A DNA stretch of 18,875 bases from positions 1 to 18,875 of the forward strand of contig JBEDUQ010000208.1 in assembly GCA_040414855.1 (NCBI GenBank), written 5' to 3'. The translations under genes were made by a program, and so were the position numbers. Source of the stretch: DASVXQ01 sp040414855 (GTDB lineage: Bacteria; Actinomycetota; CALGFH01). The notes beneath the pieces were generated by a model. That model saw only the letters and a program-made list of their open reading frames with translations. It had not been told where the DNA came from and searched no databases. The first letter of the stretch is position 1. Every line of letters starts with the position of its first letter. Shown piece after piece: positions 1 through 8,107 of the stretch.

Positions 1-8
1 CCCCGACC

Positions 9-1367
9 TCAGCCCGGCGGGAGGACCGAATCGATGGCGGCGGCGAGGAGGTCGATGGTCTCGTCGACCTCGAGGTCGGTGATCACCAACGGCGGGCCGA
101 GGACGATCAGGTCGCCGTCGCCGCCGGTGGCGCACCCGGTCGATGAGTACACCAGCAGGCCGCATTCGCGGGCGGCGCCAACGACGCCTTCGGTGACGCG
201 GTCGGTGCGGGCGAAGGGCGCGCGGGTGGCCCGGTCGTGGATCAGCTCGACCCCGACCAGCAGCCCGGCGCCGCGTACGTCGCCGACGGCGGGATGGTCG
301 GCCAGGCGCGCCCGAAGTCCCTCGCGGAGGCGCTTGCCCCGTAGCTCCGACGCTGCGACCAGGTCGCGCTCGCGCAGGACCTGGAGCACCGCGCGCCCGG
401 CGGCCGCGCCGACCACGTGGTGCGAATAGGTGAATCCGTGGGTGAAGCCGCGCGCCGCGATGGTGTCGTGGACCCGGCCGCTGGCGACCGCCAGCCCCAG
501 CGGCCAGTAGCCCGAGGCGGCGCCCTTGGCGGCGACCAGGATGTCGGGCCGCACGGCCCAGTGGTCGCAGCCGAACCAGCGGCCCGTGCGGCCGAAGCCG
601 GTCATGACCTCGTCGGCGATCACCAGCACGCCGTGGCGCCGGCAGACCTCGACCACGGCGGACCAGTAGTCGTCGGGCGGCACGGCGGCGCCGAGCGCGG
701 CGCCGGCGATCGGCTCGGCGACGAACGCGGCGACCGCCCCCGGACCGGCGTCGAGGATGGTGCGCTCCAGCGCCTCGGCGTAGCGGGCGCCGCAGGCACG
801 CGGATGCGTCCCGGGAAACGGGCAGCGGTACTCGTAGGCGGCGAGGGTGTGCCGGGCCTGGCCGAGCCAGGGCAGGTACGGCGCGCGCAGCGGGTCCCTG
901 CCGCCGACGTCGAGGGCGGCGCGGGTGTTGCCGTGATAGGAACCCGAGCGCCCGATCACGACGTGGCGGTCCTCGCCGCGGGCGAGATGGTAGGCGCGGG
1001 CCATCTTGAGCGCGGTCTCGACCGCCTCCGCGCCACCCGAGACCGGATAGACGTGCGGGTCGTCGACCGGCACGACCTCGGCCAGCTCGTCGGCATAGAC
1101 CTCCAGGGCGGTCGAGGTGAACATGCTGGCGTGCGCGTAGCTCACCTCGGCGGACTGGGCGCGGATCGCCTCGACCACCGAGGCGGCGCCGTGGCCGATC
1201 CCGACCACGATCGCCCCGCCGGCCGCGTCCAGGTAGCGCCGCCCCCGCTCGTCCCAGAGCTCGCAGCCGCGGCCGCGGGCGATTCGCGGCAGCCGCTCGC
1301 CCCGTCCGAAGACGTGCCCGGCGCGGGATCCGGCCCCGTCCGCCGGGTCAGCGGACGTAGGTGCCAT
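9..1367 (-). CDS. class III PLP-dependent aminotransferase (second of two)
   Basis: A 452-residue, full-length fold-type I (class III) aminotransferase. Such enzymes move an amino group, usually a terminal omega-amine, to pyruvate or 2-oxoglutarate in the cytoplasm. Visible features are the SGGAEA phosphate-binding turn (residues 110-115), YHGNT (144-148), the PLP-ring aspartate D252 in ADEVMTGFGRTG, and the Schiff-base lysine K281 in AAKG. The substrate cannot be read from sequence; the GCATGGDGD region (411-419) before the C-terminal domain is typical of the omega-amino acid:pyruvate group. The ATG at 1367 was chosen over the longer frame because it has GAGGAG (1378-1383) 10 nt upstream and overlaps the CoA-transferase B stop by 20 nt; the upstream extension is low-complexity and lies inside that gene. 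It is the last gene of the operon visible here. It is not closely similar to the other aminotransferase in the operon, so the two probably use different substrates. Confidence 0.93.
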   Translation of the reverse strand: MAPTSADPADGAGSRAGHVFGRGERLPRIARGRGCELWDERGRRYLDAAGGAIVVGIGHGAASVVEAIRAQSAEVSYAHASMFTSTALEVYADELAEVVPVDDPHVYPVSGGAEAVETALKMARAYHLARGEDRHVVIGRSGSYHGNTRAALDVGGRDPLRAPYLPWLGQARHTLAAYEYRCPFPGTHPRACGARYAEALERTILDAGPGAVAAFVAEPIAGAALGAAVPPDDYWSAVVEVCRRHGVLVIADEVMTGFGRTGRWFGCDHWAVRPDILVAAKGAASGYWPLGLAVASGRVHDTIAARGFTHGFTYSHHVVGAAAGRAVLQVLRERDLVAASELRGKRLREGLRARLADHPAVGDVRGAGLLVGVELIHDRATRAPFARTDRVTEGVVGAARECGLLVYSSTGCATGGDGDLIVLGPPLVITDLEVDETIDLLAAAIDSVLPPG

Positions 1368-2223
1368 CGGGATCCAGCTCCTCGCGGATGAGGCGCAGCT
1401 CCTCGGCGGTCGGCTCGGGGGTGGTGCCGAGGTCGTCGGCGATTCGGAGGTCCCAGCCGGTGGCGGCGCGGACCTGGTCAATGGTGATCCCCGGGTGGAC
1501 CGCCACCAGGCGCATCTCGCCGCTCTCCCGGTCGAAGTCGTAGCGTCCGAGGTCGGTCACCACCACCGAGGGGCCCTTGCCCTGCCAGCCCCGCGCGGCC
1601 CTGGCGCCCTGGCCGCCGAGGTTGCCCGGGCTGGTGCGGAAGTCGATCCGCTCCACGAACGAGCGCGACGACTGGCGCATCAGCACGAAGACCTCGCGGG
1701 CGTTGATGGCGATCTCGCAGGCACCGCCCGAGCCGGGCAGCCGCACCCGCGGCCGCGCGTAGTCGCCGATCACGGTGGTGTTGATGTTGCCGTAGCGGTC
1801 GAGCTGGGCGGCGCCGAGGAAGCCGACGTCGATCAGGCCGCCCTGAAGGAAGTACTGGAACAGCTCGACCATGCTCATCACCGAGGTCGCTCCGGTGACC
1901 AGGCAGGGGTCGCCGATCGAGAGCGGCAGGCGCGCCGGGCGCGAGCCGTACACGCCCGACTCGTAGACCAGCTCGATGTCGGGCGCGACCGTGCGCTGCG
2001 CCAGCGCCACGGCGATGTTCGGCAGCCCGATGCCGACGAAGCAGACGCGTCGCCCGGCCAGCTCTCGCGCGCCCGCGACCGCCAGCATCTCCGACGGCGA
2101 CCACGACAGGCCGACCCTGGACGGAAGCGGCTCTAGTCGCCGTCGTGTCGCGGGAGGGCTGGCGCCCGCCTGGCGGCCCACCGGGGCGCTGGCGCCAGCC
2201 GGGCGGCCCACCGGGGCGTTCAC
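1348..2223 (-). CDS. CoA-transferase family I, subunit B
   Basis: The 291-residue beta subunit of a heteromeric family I CoA-transferase (3-oxoacid/glutaconate type), which moves CoA between acyl-CoA and a free carboxylic acid. The probable covalent catalytic glutamate is E88 in YESGVYG, equivalent to the SENG/ESG glutamate of the family. Other family blocks are FVGIGLPNIAV (62-72), GFLGAAQLDRYGNINTT (134-150) and SPGNLGG (198-204). The GTG start at 2223 overlaps the subunit A stop as GTGA, with GGGAG (2230-2234) 6 nt upstream. The first 25 or so residues are an Ala/Pro/Gly repeat (APVGRPAGAS then APVGRQAGAS) encoded by a 30-bp tandem duplication. The conserved fold starts near residue 43, so the tail is probably dispensable, or a later start such as the ATG of MLAVAG could be used. 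The exact acid substrate is unknown. Confidence 0.92.
   Translation of the reverse strand: MNAPVGRPAGASAPVGRQAGASPPATRRRLEPLPSRVGLSWSPSEMLAVAGARELAGRRVCFVGIGLPNIAVALAQRTVAPDIELVYESGVYGSRPARLPLSIGDPCLVTGATSVMSMVELFQYFLQGGLIDVGFLGAAQLDRYGNINTTVIGDYARPRVRLPGSGGACEIAINAREVFVLMRQSSRSFVERIDFRTSPGNLGGQGARAARGWQGKGPSVVVTDLGRYDFDRESGEMRLVAVHPGITIDQVRAATGWDLRIADDLGTTPEPTAEELRLIREELDPDGTYVR
2159..2218. repeat. 30-bp tandem duplication
   Basis: Two adjacent 30-bp units (2159-2188 and 2189-2218) differ at only two positions. They lie at the very start of the CoA-transferase B gene and encode the ten-residue repeats APVGRPAGAS and APVGRQAGAS. The duplication keeps the frame. It is not CRISPR-like, because there is no spacer and there are only two copies. 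Confidence 0.85.
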
Positions 2224-3239
2224 CGGTAGCTCCCGAAGTCGACGCTGCCGGACGGGGCCGGCTCCGGAGTCAGCGACCGCCAGCGCTCCTCGCCGAGCTT
2301 GGCCACGTACTCGCCGTGGTCGGCGGTTGAGCGGACCCACTCGTCGAGCCAGGCCTCGAGCCGGTTGTGGTCGCGGCTGATCGCCTCCCATTCGAGGTAG
2401 AAGCGGTTGTCGCGGTCGTAGTAGCCCTGCGCGAACGAGGGGTGGGCGCCGCGCGGGCAGACCACCACGGCGTCGACCTTGATCCCGGGGATCAGCGTGC
2501 GGTTGGGGTCGGCCCGCACGACCGCCTCGTCGACCAGCTCTTCGACCACCACGATTACCCGCCGGGCGGCGAACGCTGCCTCGCGCTGGCAGCCGACCAG
2601 GCCCCACACCTGGGTGTTGCCGTCCCGGTCGGCCCGCTGCGCGTGGACGATGGTGACGTCGGGCCGCAGCGGCGGGACCGCGTAGACCGTCTCGTCGCCG
2701 AAGGGCGAGGCGACCTCGCGGATGTTGGGATTGACCGTCGGCAGGTCGCTCTCGAAGTACGAGCGCAGCGGGAAGAACGGCAGGTTGGCCGCGCCGGCGG
2801 TGTAGCGGCCGGCCATGCCGAAGTGCGAGTACTCCTCGAGCTCGAGCGGCTCGGGGTCGGCGCGCTCGACCCGGCGGCGGATCGCGTGCAGCGAGCCCGC
2901 CCCGGGGTTGCCCATCCACGAGAAGGTCAGCTTGCGGGCGACCCCGGCCGCGACCATCTGGTCGTAGATGAGGTCCGGGGTCAGCCGGCACAGCTCCAGG
3001 TCGCGCTTGCGCTGCCGGATGATCTCGTGGCCGGCGGCGAACGAGATCAGGTGCGTGAACCCCTCGATCGCGACCGTGTCGCCGTCACGCACCAGCTCGG
3101 CGATCGCGTCCCGCATGCTCGCCACCTTCGCCGACGACCGCGCTCCGCCGCGGGGTCCAGGGGACCCTGGGGACCCGGGCAACACGCCGGCCGCGCCGCC
3201 AGACAGATCGGTGGTCGCGGTCACGGTGGGGTGACCCAT
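2220..3239 (-). CDS. CoA-transferase family I, subunit A
   Basis: The 339-residue alpha subunit that pairs with the next gene. The core begins near residue 42 with MRDAIAELVRDGDTVAIEGF, the usual N-terminus of 3-oxoacid/glutaconate CoA-transferase A subunits. Family blocks include SWMGNPGAGSLHAIRRR (107-123), HSHF-like EEYSHFGMAGRY (135-146), TIVHAQRADRDGNTQVWG (196-213) and the GGAHPS-like RGAHPS (263-268). The ATG at 3239 overlaps the preceding aminotransferase stop by 19 nt and has GAGGAGGT (3252-3259) 12 nt upstream. An alternative ATG at 3116 would remove a 41-residue tail that contains the Pro/Gly/Ser-rich stretch PGSPGSPGPRGG; the core would be intact with either start. Within the operon it probably activates the carboxylic acid formed by the transaminase and dehydrogenase pair; that is inference from context. 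Confidence 0.92.
   Translation of the reverse strand: MGHPTVTATTDLSGGAAGVLPGSPGSPGPRGGARSSAKVASMRDAIAELVRDGDTVAIEGFTHLISFAAGHEIIRQRKRDLELCRLTPDLIYDQMVAAGVARKLTFSWMGNPGAGSLHAIRRRVERADPEPLELEEYSHFGMAGRYTAGAANLPFFPLRSYFESDLPTVNPNIREVASPFGDETVYAVPPLRPDVTIVHAQRADRDGNTQVWGLVGCQREAAFAARRVIVVVEELVDEAVVRADPNRTLIPGIKVDAVVVCPRGAHPSFAQGYYDRDNRFYLEWEAISRDHNRLEAWLDEWVRSTADHGEYVAKLGEERWRSLTPEPAPSGSVDFGSYR
3153..3176. repeat. short direct and inverted repeats in the CoA-transferase A leader
   Basis: GGGGACCC occurs twice with a 9-bp period (3160-3167 and 3169-3176). GGGTCC at 3153-3158 is the reverse complement of GGACCC at 3162-3167 and 3171-3176. The repeats encode the PGSPGSPGP stretch of the N-terminal tail and can fold into alternative short hairpins. 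Confidence 0.6.
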
Positions 3240-4651
3240 GGGGAGTTGGCGACCTCCTCGACCGACTCCGTCAGCAGCCGCAGGATGGTGTGGCACTGCT
3301 CGCCGTCGATCACCAGCGGCGGGGAGACTCGGACCGCGCTCTCCCCCGCCTCGAGCACCAGCAGGCCCCGGCGGAAGGCGGCCATCTGGAGCTCCTCGGC
3401 GACCCGCGCGGTCGGCAGCTCGATCCCGAGCATCAGCCCGACCCCGCGCACGTCCTCGATCAGCCACGGGAAGCGGGCGTGGAGCTGCCGCAGGCCCTCC
3501 GTGAGCAGCTCGCCCTGGCGGGTGGCGTTCTCGAGCAGCCGCTCGGAGCGCAGCACCTCGAGGGTGGCCAGCCCGGCCGCGCAGGGCACCGGGCTGCCGC
3601 CGTAGGTCGAGCCGTGCGCCCCGGCGCTCCAGCGCATCAGGTCCGACCGGGCCATGAAGGCGCCGAGCGGCAGGCCCGAGGCCAGCCCCTTGGCCGAGCA
3701 GACGATGTCCGGCTCGACCCCGCTGTGCTCGATCGCCCACATCTTGCCGGTCCGCCCGACGCCGGACTGGACCTCGTCGGCGACCAGCAGGATCCCGTGC
3801 CGCCGGCAGGTCTCGGCGAGCTTGGCGAGCCAGCCTGGCGGCGGGACCACGTAGCCGCCCTCGCCGAGGATCGGCTCGACCACCACCGCGGCGACCTCGC
3901 TCGGGTCGACCTGGTAGCGGAACAGGGTGTTCTCGAGGTAGTCGACGGTCGCCAGCCCACAGTCCGGATAGGTCAGGTTCAGCGGGCAGCGATGGCAGTA
4001 GCCGTATGGCGCGTGCAGCACCCCGGGCAGCAACGGCCCGAACCCCGCGTGGTACTTCGCCTTGGAGGCGGTGAGGCTGACAGCGCCGTAGCTGCGCCCG
4101 TGGAAGGCGCCGAAGAAGCTGATCACGTACTGGCGGCCGGTGGCGGCCCGCGCCAGCTTGATCGCGCCTTCGACCGCCTCGGTGCCCGAGTTGGTCAGGA
4201 ACACGCGCACCGGGCCGGGCATCGGCGCGGTGGCCGCCAGCGCCTCGCACATCTCGGAGTAGATGGGCAGGTAGAAGTCGCTGGCCGAGTAGTGGAGCAG
4301 CTCCCCCGCCTGCCGCCGGACCGCCTCGACGACCGCGGGATGGGCATGGCCGGTCGAGGTCACCGCGATACCGGCGTTGGCGTCGAGGAACAGGTTCCCG
4401 TCGACGTCCTCGATCACCGCGCCGAAGCCGCGCCTGGGCACCAGCTGGTAGGCGCGCGGCAGCGACGGGCTGGTCACCCGGCTGTCCCGCTCCAGCACCT
4501 CGCGTGCCCGCGGCCCGGGGACCTCGGTGACCAGGTCTGGAACGGAACGGGCGGGGTCGAGCCAGGCGCCGGGCGGCGACTCGGCCCCCTGAGGGGCCCC
4601 GGGCGGAGCCGACGGGGTGGCCCCGCCCGGGGCGGTCGCCGAGCGGCTCAC
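3221..4651 (-). CDS. class III aminotransferase, GABA/ornithine aminotransferase type
   Basis: A 476-residue class III aminotransferase. Motifs are SGTEA (155-159), GAFHGRSYG (181-189), the PLP aspartate D292 in ADEVQSGVGRTG, and the Schiff-base lysine K321 in SAKG. The YGYCHRCPLNLTYPDC segment (216-231) is typical of the archaeal/actinobacterial group annotated as 4-aminobutyrate, ornithine or acetylornithine-family aminotransferases. Being next to a P5C-dehydrogenase-like enzyme fits either ornithine delta-transamination (product glutamate semialdehyde) or GABA/5-aminovalerate use; sequence alone does not decide. The GTG at 4651 forms a GTGA overlap with the dehydrogenase stop; I see no strong Shine-Dalgarno, so translation is probably coupled. 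Residues 1-30 are an Ala/Pro/Gly tail, and its DNA contains an 11-bp perfect GC-only inverted repeat (4596-4633). Confidence 0.93.
   Translation of the reverse strand: MSRSATAPGGATPSAPPGAPQGAESPPGAWLDPARSVPDLVTEVPGPRAREVLERDSRVTSPSLPRAYQLVPRRGFGAVIEDVDGNLFLDANAGIAVTSTGHAHPAVVEAVRRQAGELLHYSASDFYLPIYSEMCEALAATAPMPGPVRVFLTNSGTEAVEGAIKLARAATGRQYVISFFGAFHGRSYGAVSLTASKAKYHAGFGPLLPGVLHAPYGYCHRCPLNLTYPDCGLATVDYLENTLFRYQVDPSEVAAVVVEPILGEGGYVVPPPGWLAKLAETCRRHGILLVADEVQSGVGRTGKMWAIEHSGVEPDIVCSAKGLASGLPLGAFMARSDLMRWSAGAHGSTYGGSPVPCAAGLATLEVLRSERLLENATRQGELLTEGLRQLHARFPWLIEDVRGVGLMLGIELPTARVAEELQMAAFRRGLLVLEAGESAVRVSPPLVIDGEQCHTILRLLTESVEEVANSPWVTPP
4596..4633. repeat. 11-bp perfect GC-only inverted repeat at the start of the aminotransferase
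   Basis: GCCCCGGGCGG (4596-4606) and CCGCCCGGGGC (4623-4633) are exact reverse complements around a 16-nt loop. The hairpin lies 18-55 nt inside the aminotransferase reading frame, just past the dehydrogenase stop and aminotransferase GTG. It would be very stable in mRNA and could set the ratio of the two products. It may instead follow from Pro/Gly/Ala codons in GC-rich DNA. Confidence 0.6.
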
Positions 4652-6210
4652 TTGATCACCGTCTGTGACTGTTCGCGCATGAACTGCTGGACGTAGTACA
4701 GGCCGCCGCCGGCGCGGCCCGAGCTGCCCGAGCCCTTCCAGCCGCCGAACGGCTGGACGCCCGGCCACGCGCCGGTGGTCGCGCCCGCCCGCCGGTTGAC
4801 GTAGACCACGCCGGCCTGCGCCCCGACGAGGAACCGCTGGACCTCGTCGTCGTCGGACGAGTAGAAGCCCGCGGTCAGCCCGTACTCGGTGTCGTTGGCC
4901 AACTGCATCGCCTGGTCGAGCGAATCGACCGGCGCCACGGCGACCAGCGGCACGAACAGCTCGTCCTTGAACAGGCGGTGGTCGGTGGGCAGGTCGCCGA
5001 TCACGGTCGCGGCGACGTAGTTCCCGTCGGGGATCTCCTTGGTGCCGCCGAGCAGCTCGCCGCCCGCGAGCACGCGGCCCTCCTTGGCAGCCTCCTCGAC
5101 CGCCTGGCGGTAGCGGTCGACCGCCTCCTGGTCGATGACCGGGCCCATGTAGACAGTGCGCTCGACCGGGTCGCCGACCACCACCGAGCGGGCGCGCTCG
5201 GCCAGCTTGGCCTGGAACTCCTCGAGGACGGGGCGCTCGACGTAGACCCGCGAGCAGGCCGAGCACTTCTGGCCCGAGAAGCCGAACGCGGAGCGGGCGA
5301 CACCCTCGGCGGCGAGGTCGAGGTCGGCGTTGGCCGAGACGATCGCCGGGTTCTTGCCGCCCATCTCGATCACGGTCGGCTTGGGGTAGTCCTTGGCGAA
5401 GGTCTTGTAGACGTGCATGCCGACGGCGTACGAGCCGGTGAAGGTGATGCCGTCCACGCCCGGGTCGCTGACGATCGCCGCGCCGACCTCGTCGCCGCCG
5501 GGCAGGAAGTGGAAGGCCCCCGCCGGCACACCGGCGTCCATGAAGCACTCGTAGACCTTGATCCCGTTGAACGAGCCCTGTGGGGAGGGCTTGAAGACCA
5601 CCGTGTTGCCGGCCATCAGGGCGGCGCCGGAGGGGCCGGCGGCCAGCGCCATCGGGAAGTTGAAGGGGCTGATCACCGCCCACACGCCGTAGGGCCGCAG
5701 CACGCTGCGGGTGTGCTCGTAGTCGAACAGCTGGTCCATCGGGTGGTCGAAGCCGTCGTTGCGCTCGATCTGGTCGCAGTAGTAGCGGATCATGTCGGCG
5801 GCCTCTTCGACGTCGCCGAGCGCCTCGAGGCGGTTCTTGCCGACCTCGAGGGTCATCAGCGCGGCCAGCTCGTTGGAGCGGTCGCTGATCAGCTCGGCGG
5901 CGCGGCGCAGCACGGCGATGCGGTCCTGCCACGGTGTCCCCGACCAGGCCGGCGCGGCCGCGCGGGCGGCGGCGATCGCGTCCTTGACGTCGCGCTCGGT
6001 GGCCGAGTGGAAGGTGGCGAGCTGGAGGCCCTTGTCGTTCGGACTGGTCAGCTCGAAGGTCGGACCGTCGGTGCGCGGCTCGCCGTTGACGTACGCGGGG
6101 AAGGTCTGGCCGAGCCACGAGCGAGCGGTGGCCACGCCCTGCTCGTAGGCGGCGTGCAGCTCCTCGTTGTCGGCGGACAGAGTGGCGTAGGTGACGCGGA
6201 ACTTGGCCAT
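4648..6210 (-). CDS. aldehyde dehydrogenase, L-glutamate-semialdehyde (P5C) dehydrogenase-like
   Basis: A 520-residue NAD(P)-dependent aldehyde dehydrogenase that oxidises a semialdehyde to the carboxylate. Its length and the terminal block VQPFGGWKGSGSSGRAGG (485-502) match the stand-alone P5C dehydrogenase (RocA/PruA) group. The catalytic residues are present: N184 in SPFNFP, K207, FTGSYAVG (257-264), E282 in EMGGKN, the nucleophile C316 in FSGQKCSA, and E417. The ATG at 6210 has AAGGAG (6217-6222) 6 nt upstream, better than the ATG at 6225 or further extensions. It is the first gene of the operon, with a 177-bp gap before it. If the next gene is an ornithine aminotransferase, the pair would convert ornithine to glutamate. 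The substrate could equally be another C4-C5 semialdehyde, because ALDH specificity is hard to read from sequence. Confidence 0.93.
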   Translation of the reverse strand: MAKFRVTYATLSADNEELHAAYEQGVATARSWLGQTFPAYVNGEPRTDGPTFELTSPNDKGLQLATFHSATERDVKDAIAAARAAAPAWSGTPWQDRIAVLRRAAELISDRSNELAALMTLEVGKNRLEALGDVEEAADMIRYYCDQIERNDGFDHPMDQLFDYEHTRSVLRPYGVWAVISPFNFPMALAAGPSGAALMAGNTVVFKPSPQGSFNGIKVYECFMDAGVPAGAFHFLPGGDEVGAAIVSDPGVDGITFTGSYAVGMHVYKTFAKDYPKPTVIEMGGKNPAIVSANADLDLAAEGVARSAFGFSGQKCSACSRVYVERPVLEEFQAKLAERARSVVVGDPVERTVYMGPVIDQEAVDRYRQAVEEAAKEGRVLAGGELLGGTKEIPDGNYVAATVIGDLPTDHRLFKDELFVPLVAVAPVDSLDQAMQLANDTEYGLTAGFYSSDDDEVQRFLVGAQAGVVYVNRRAGATTGAWPGVQPFGGWKGSGSSGRAGGGLYYVQQFMREQSQTVIK

Positions 6211-6336
6211 GCGCTGCTCCTTCATCGGGCGTGGACGACGATTGGCGGCAACGGCGGACTGCTGGCCGCCCCACGACTGGTCCGAGGGTGGGGTGTGCGG
6301 GTGTGATCTGGAATCGAGTCTACGACCGATTGGCCG

Positions 6337-6369
6337 GGCCACTCCGGTTATCCACAGGGCAGAGTGGCC
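6337..6369. promoter_or_regulatory. inverted repeat in the 177-bp gap before the catabolic operon
   Basis: GGCCACTC (6337-6344) and GAGTGGCC (6362-6369) are perfect 8-bp arms around a 17-nt loop. A smaller hairpin, CCCGG-AA-CCGGG (6375-6386), abuts the amidohydrolase stop. Together they could end the amidohydrolase transcript or be an operator for the operon starting at 6210. No convincing -35/-10 pair was found in this gap and there is no T-run, so the role is open. Confidence 0.35.
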
Positions 6370-6387
6370 GGCGACCCGGAACCGGGG

Positions 6388-7992
6388 TCAAGTCCAGCCG
6401 CCGAAGCTGAAGGCGGCGTCGGTGGCCAGGTCTTCCGGGCCGTGGACGACTCGCCCTCCGACCATGGTGAAGACCGCGTCGACCTGCGCCAGCTTGGCGG
6501 GATCGGTGGCCAGCACGTCGCCGGGGAAGGCGGTGAGGTCGGCGCGCTGGCCAGGCCGGATGCGGCCGGTGACGCGCTCCTGCCTGGCCAGGATGCGGCC
6601 ACCGAGCGTGAACAGCTCGAGCGCGACCGGCAGGCCGAGCCGCTGCGCCGCCCGGTGGTGATGGACAGCGGCTGCCACGCCATGCCATGGGTTCAGCGGA
6701 GTGACGTTGGAGTCCGACGATCCGCCCATCGGCACGCCCCGGCGCCAGAGGTCGGCGAAGGGGTTCATGCTCTTGGCCCTGCGGCTGCCGAGCCGCCGCT
6801 CGTACATCCCGTTGGGACCGCCCCAGGCGGCGTCGAAGGCCGGCTGCACCCCGGCGGCGAGCCCGAGGTCGGCCATCCGGTCGGCGCCGTCGGAGCCGAG
6901 CAGCTCGACGTGTTCGATCCGGTGCCGGCAGGCGGCGAAGGCGGTGTGCCCGACCGTCCGCACCGCCAGGCGGGCGCAGCGGAGCGCCTGGCCGATGGCG
7001 CGGTCGCCGATCGCGTGGACGCCCACCTGGACGCCGGCCATGGTGGCGCGGACGTAGAGGTCGGCCAGCTCGGCGTCCTCGTGGTAGAGGGAGCCGCGCG
7101 TCTGCGGGCGGTCCTGGTAGGGCGTGGAGAGGGCGGCGGTGTGGGAGCCGAGCGAGCCGTCGAGGAACAGGTCCCCGCCGACCTGCGACAGCTTGCGTTC
7201 GAGCACGTAGTCGAGGTCGAACGCGCCCCAGTAGCCGATGACCTCCAGCGGCAGGGGCTCGAGACGGTCGAGCAGCAGCTCGAAGTCGCGGCGGCTGGCG
7301 ACGTCCGGGCCGCCCATCTCGTGGACGCAGACGACCCCGCGCCGCGCCGCCAGCGCCAGCGCCTGGTCCTGCGCGGCCACGATGGTGGCGTCGGAGAGCT
7401 GGTCGATGGCGTGCCTGCGGGCATGATGGTTGGCGTCGTCGCGCACCACGCCGGTCGGCTCGCCGTCGGCGCCGCGCTCGCAGCCGGGCAGCAGGTTGGC
7501 GCCGGCCTCGGCGAGCACGTCGAGGGTGGCCAGGGCCTGATGGCCGTCCACACGCGACAGGTAAACCGGGCGGCCGCCGGCGGCCTCGGCGATCTCAGCG
7601 GGGGTGGGCAGCTCGGGAGCGTGCCAGGTGGTCTCGTCGTAGCCGTCACCCCAGACCAGGCCACCCTCCGACCGCGCCGCCGCGGCGCGCACGCGTTCGA
7701 GCACCTCGGCGGCCGAGCGGGCTCCGCGCAGGTTGGCGCCGTGCAGCGCCAGGCCGGTGGTGGTCAGGTGGACGTGGGAGTCGACGAAGCCGGGCAGCAG
7801 GGTGACGTCGCCGAGGTCGACGACCCGGTCAGCGCCCAGCGAGTCGACCTCGTCGGCCGGCGCGACCGCGACGATGGCGCCCTGATCGATCAGCACGGCG
7901 ACGCCGCAGCGCCGGCCGGAGGGCGGGCGGGTGCCATGGACCCGCTCGCCCCCGCCCCAAGCGGCGGCGGCGACGAGCGCAAGGCCAGGCAC
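6388..7992 (-). CDS. YtcJ-like amidohydrolase (amidohydrolase 3 family)
   Basis: A 534-residue metal-dependent amidohydrolase of the YtcJ / N-substituted formamide deformylase group, which cleave amide or related C-N bonds in small molecules. The layout is complete: an N-terminal beta-sandwich part, then HVH (H73, H75) in GFVDSHVHL, H224 in VHEMGG, H326 in GVHAIGDRA, H361 in RIEHVELL, D427 in GGSSDSNVTPLNPW, and a C-terminal sandwich with TGRIRPGQRADLTAF (475-489). No signal peptide is visible, so it is probably cytoplasmic. The GTG start at 7992 has a strong GAGGAGGT (8002-8009) 9 nt upstream, and a sigma70-like promoter lies about 100 bp upstream. It runs in the same direction as the catabolic operon 177 bp downstream, so it may supply that operon with a substrate. 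The real substrate is unknown; many YtcJ-like proteins are uncharacterised. Confidence 0.9.
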   Translation of the reverse strand: MPGLALVAAAAWGGGERVHGTRPPSGRRCGVAVLIDQGAIVAVAPADEVDSLGADRVVDLGDVTLLPGFVDSHVHLTTTGLALHGANLRGARSAAEVLERVRAAAARSEGGLVWGDGYDETTWHAPELPTPAEIAEAAGGRPVYLSRVDGHQALATLDVLAEAGANLLPGCERGADGEPTGVVRDDANHHARRHAIDQLSDATIVAAQDQALALAARRGVVCVHEMGGPDVASRRDFELLLDRLEPLPLEVIGYWGAFDLDYVLERKLSQVGGDLFLDGSLGSHTAALSTPYQDRPQTRGSLYHEDAELADLYVRATMAGVQVGVHAIGDRAIGQALRCARLAVRTVGHTAFAACRHRIEHVELLGSDGADRMADLGLAAGVQPAFDAAWGGPNGMYERRLGSRRAKSMNPFADLWRRGVPMGGSSDSNVTPLNPWHGVAAAVHHHRAAQRLGLPVALELFTLGGRILARQERVTGRIRPGQRADLTAFPGDVLATDPAKLAQVDAVFTMVGGRVVHGPEDLATDAAFSFGGWT

Positions 7993-8082
7993 GAACCAAC
8001 GACCTCCTCAGGGGACGGCCGCTCGGACGGCGCGGCCCCGCAATCTCGAGCCATCGAACCGGCGGCTCGCCCGACGTTGGAG

Positions 8083-8107
8083 AGGTTCCGACAATATGGA
8101 CGAACCT
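8083..8107. promoter_or_regulatory. inverted repeat over the -10 element, candidate operator
   Basis: AGGTTC (8083-8088) and GAACCT (8102-8107) are perfect 6-bp arms around 13 bp that include the -10 hexamer 8093-8098. A repressor bound here would block polymerase. The 25-bp size suits a dimeric regulator, but no regulator gene is present in the window. Confidence 0.4.

Noticed and set aside
2159..2218. The two-unit repeat as a CRISPR or mobile-element end.
   Set aside because: Only two directly adjacent copies, no spacers, in-frame inside a gene start, and no cas or transposase gene nearby.
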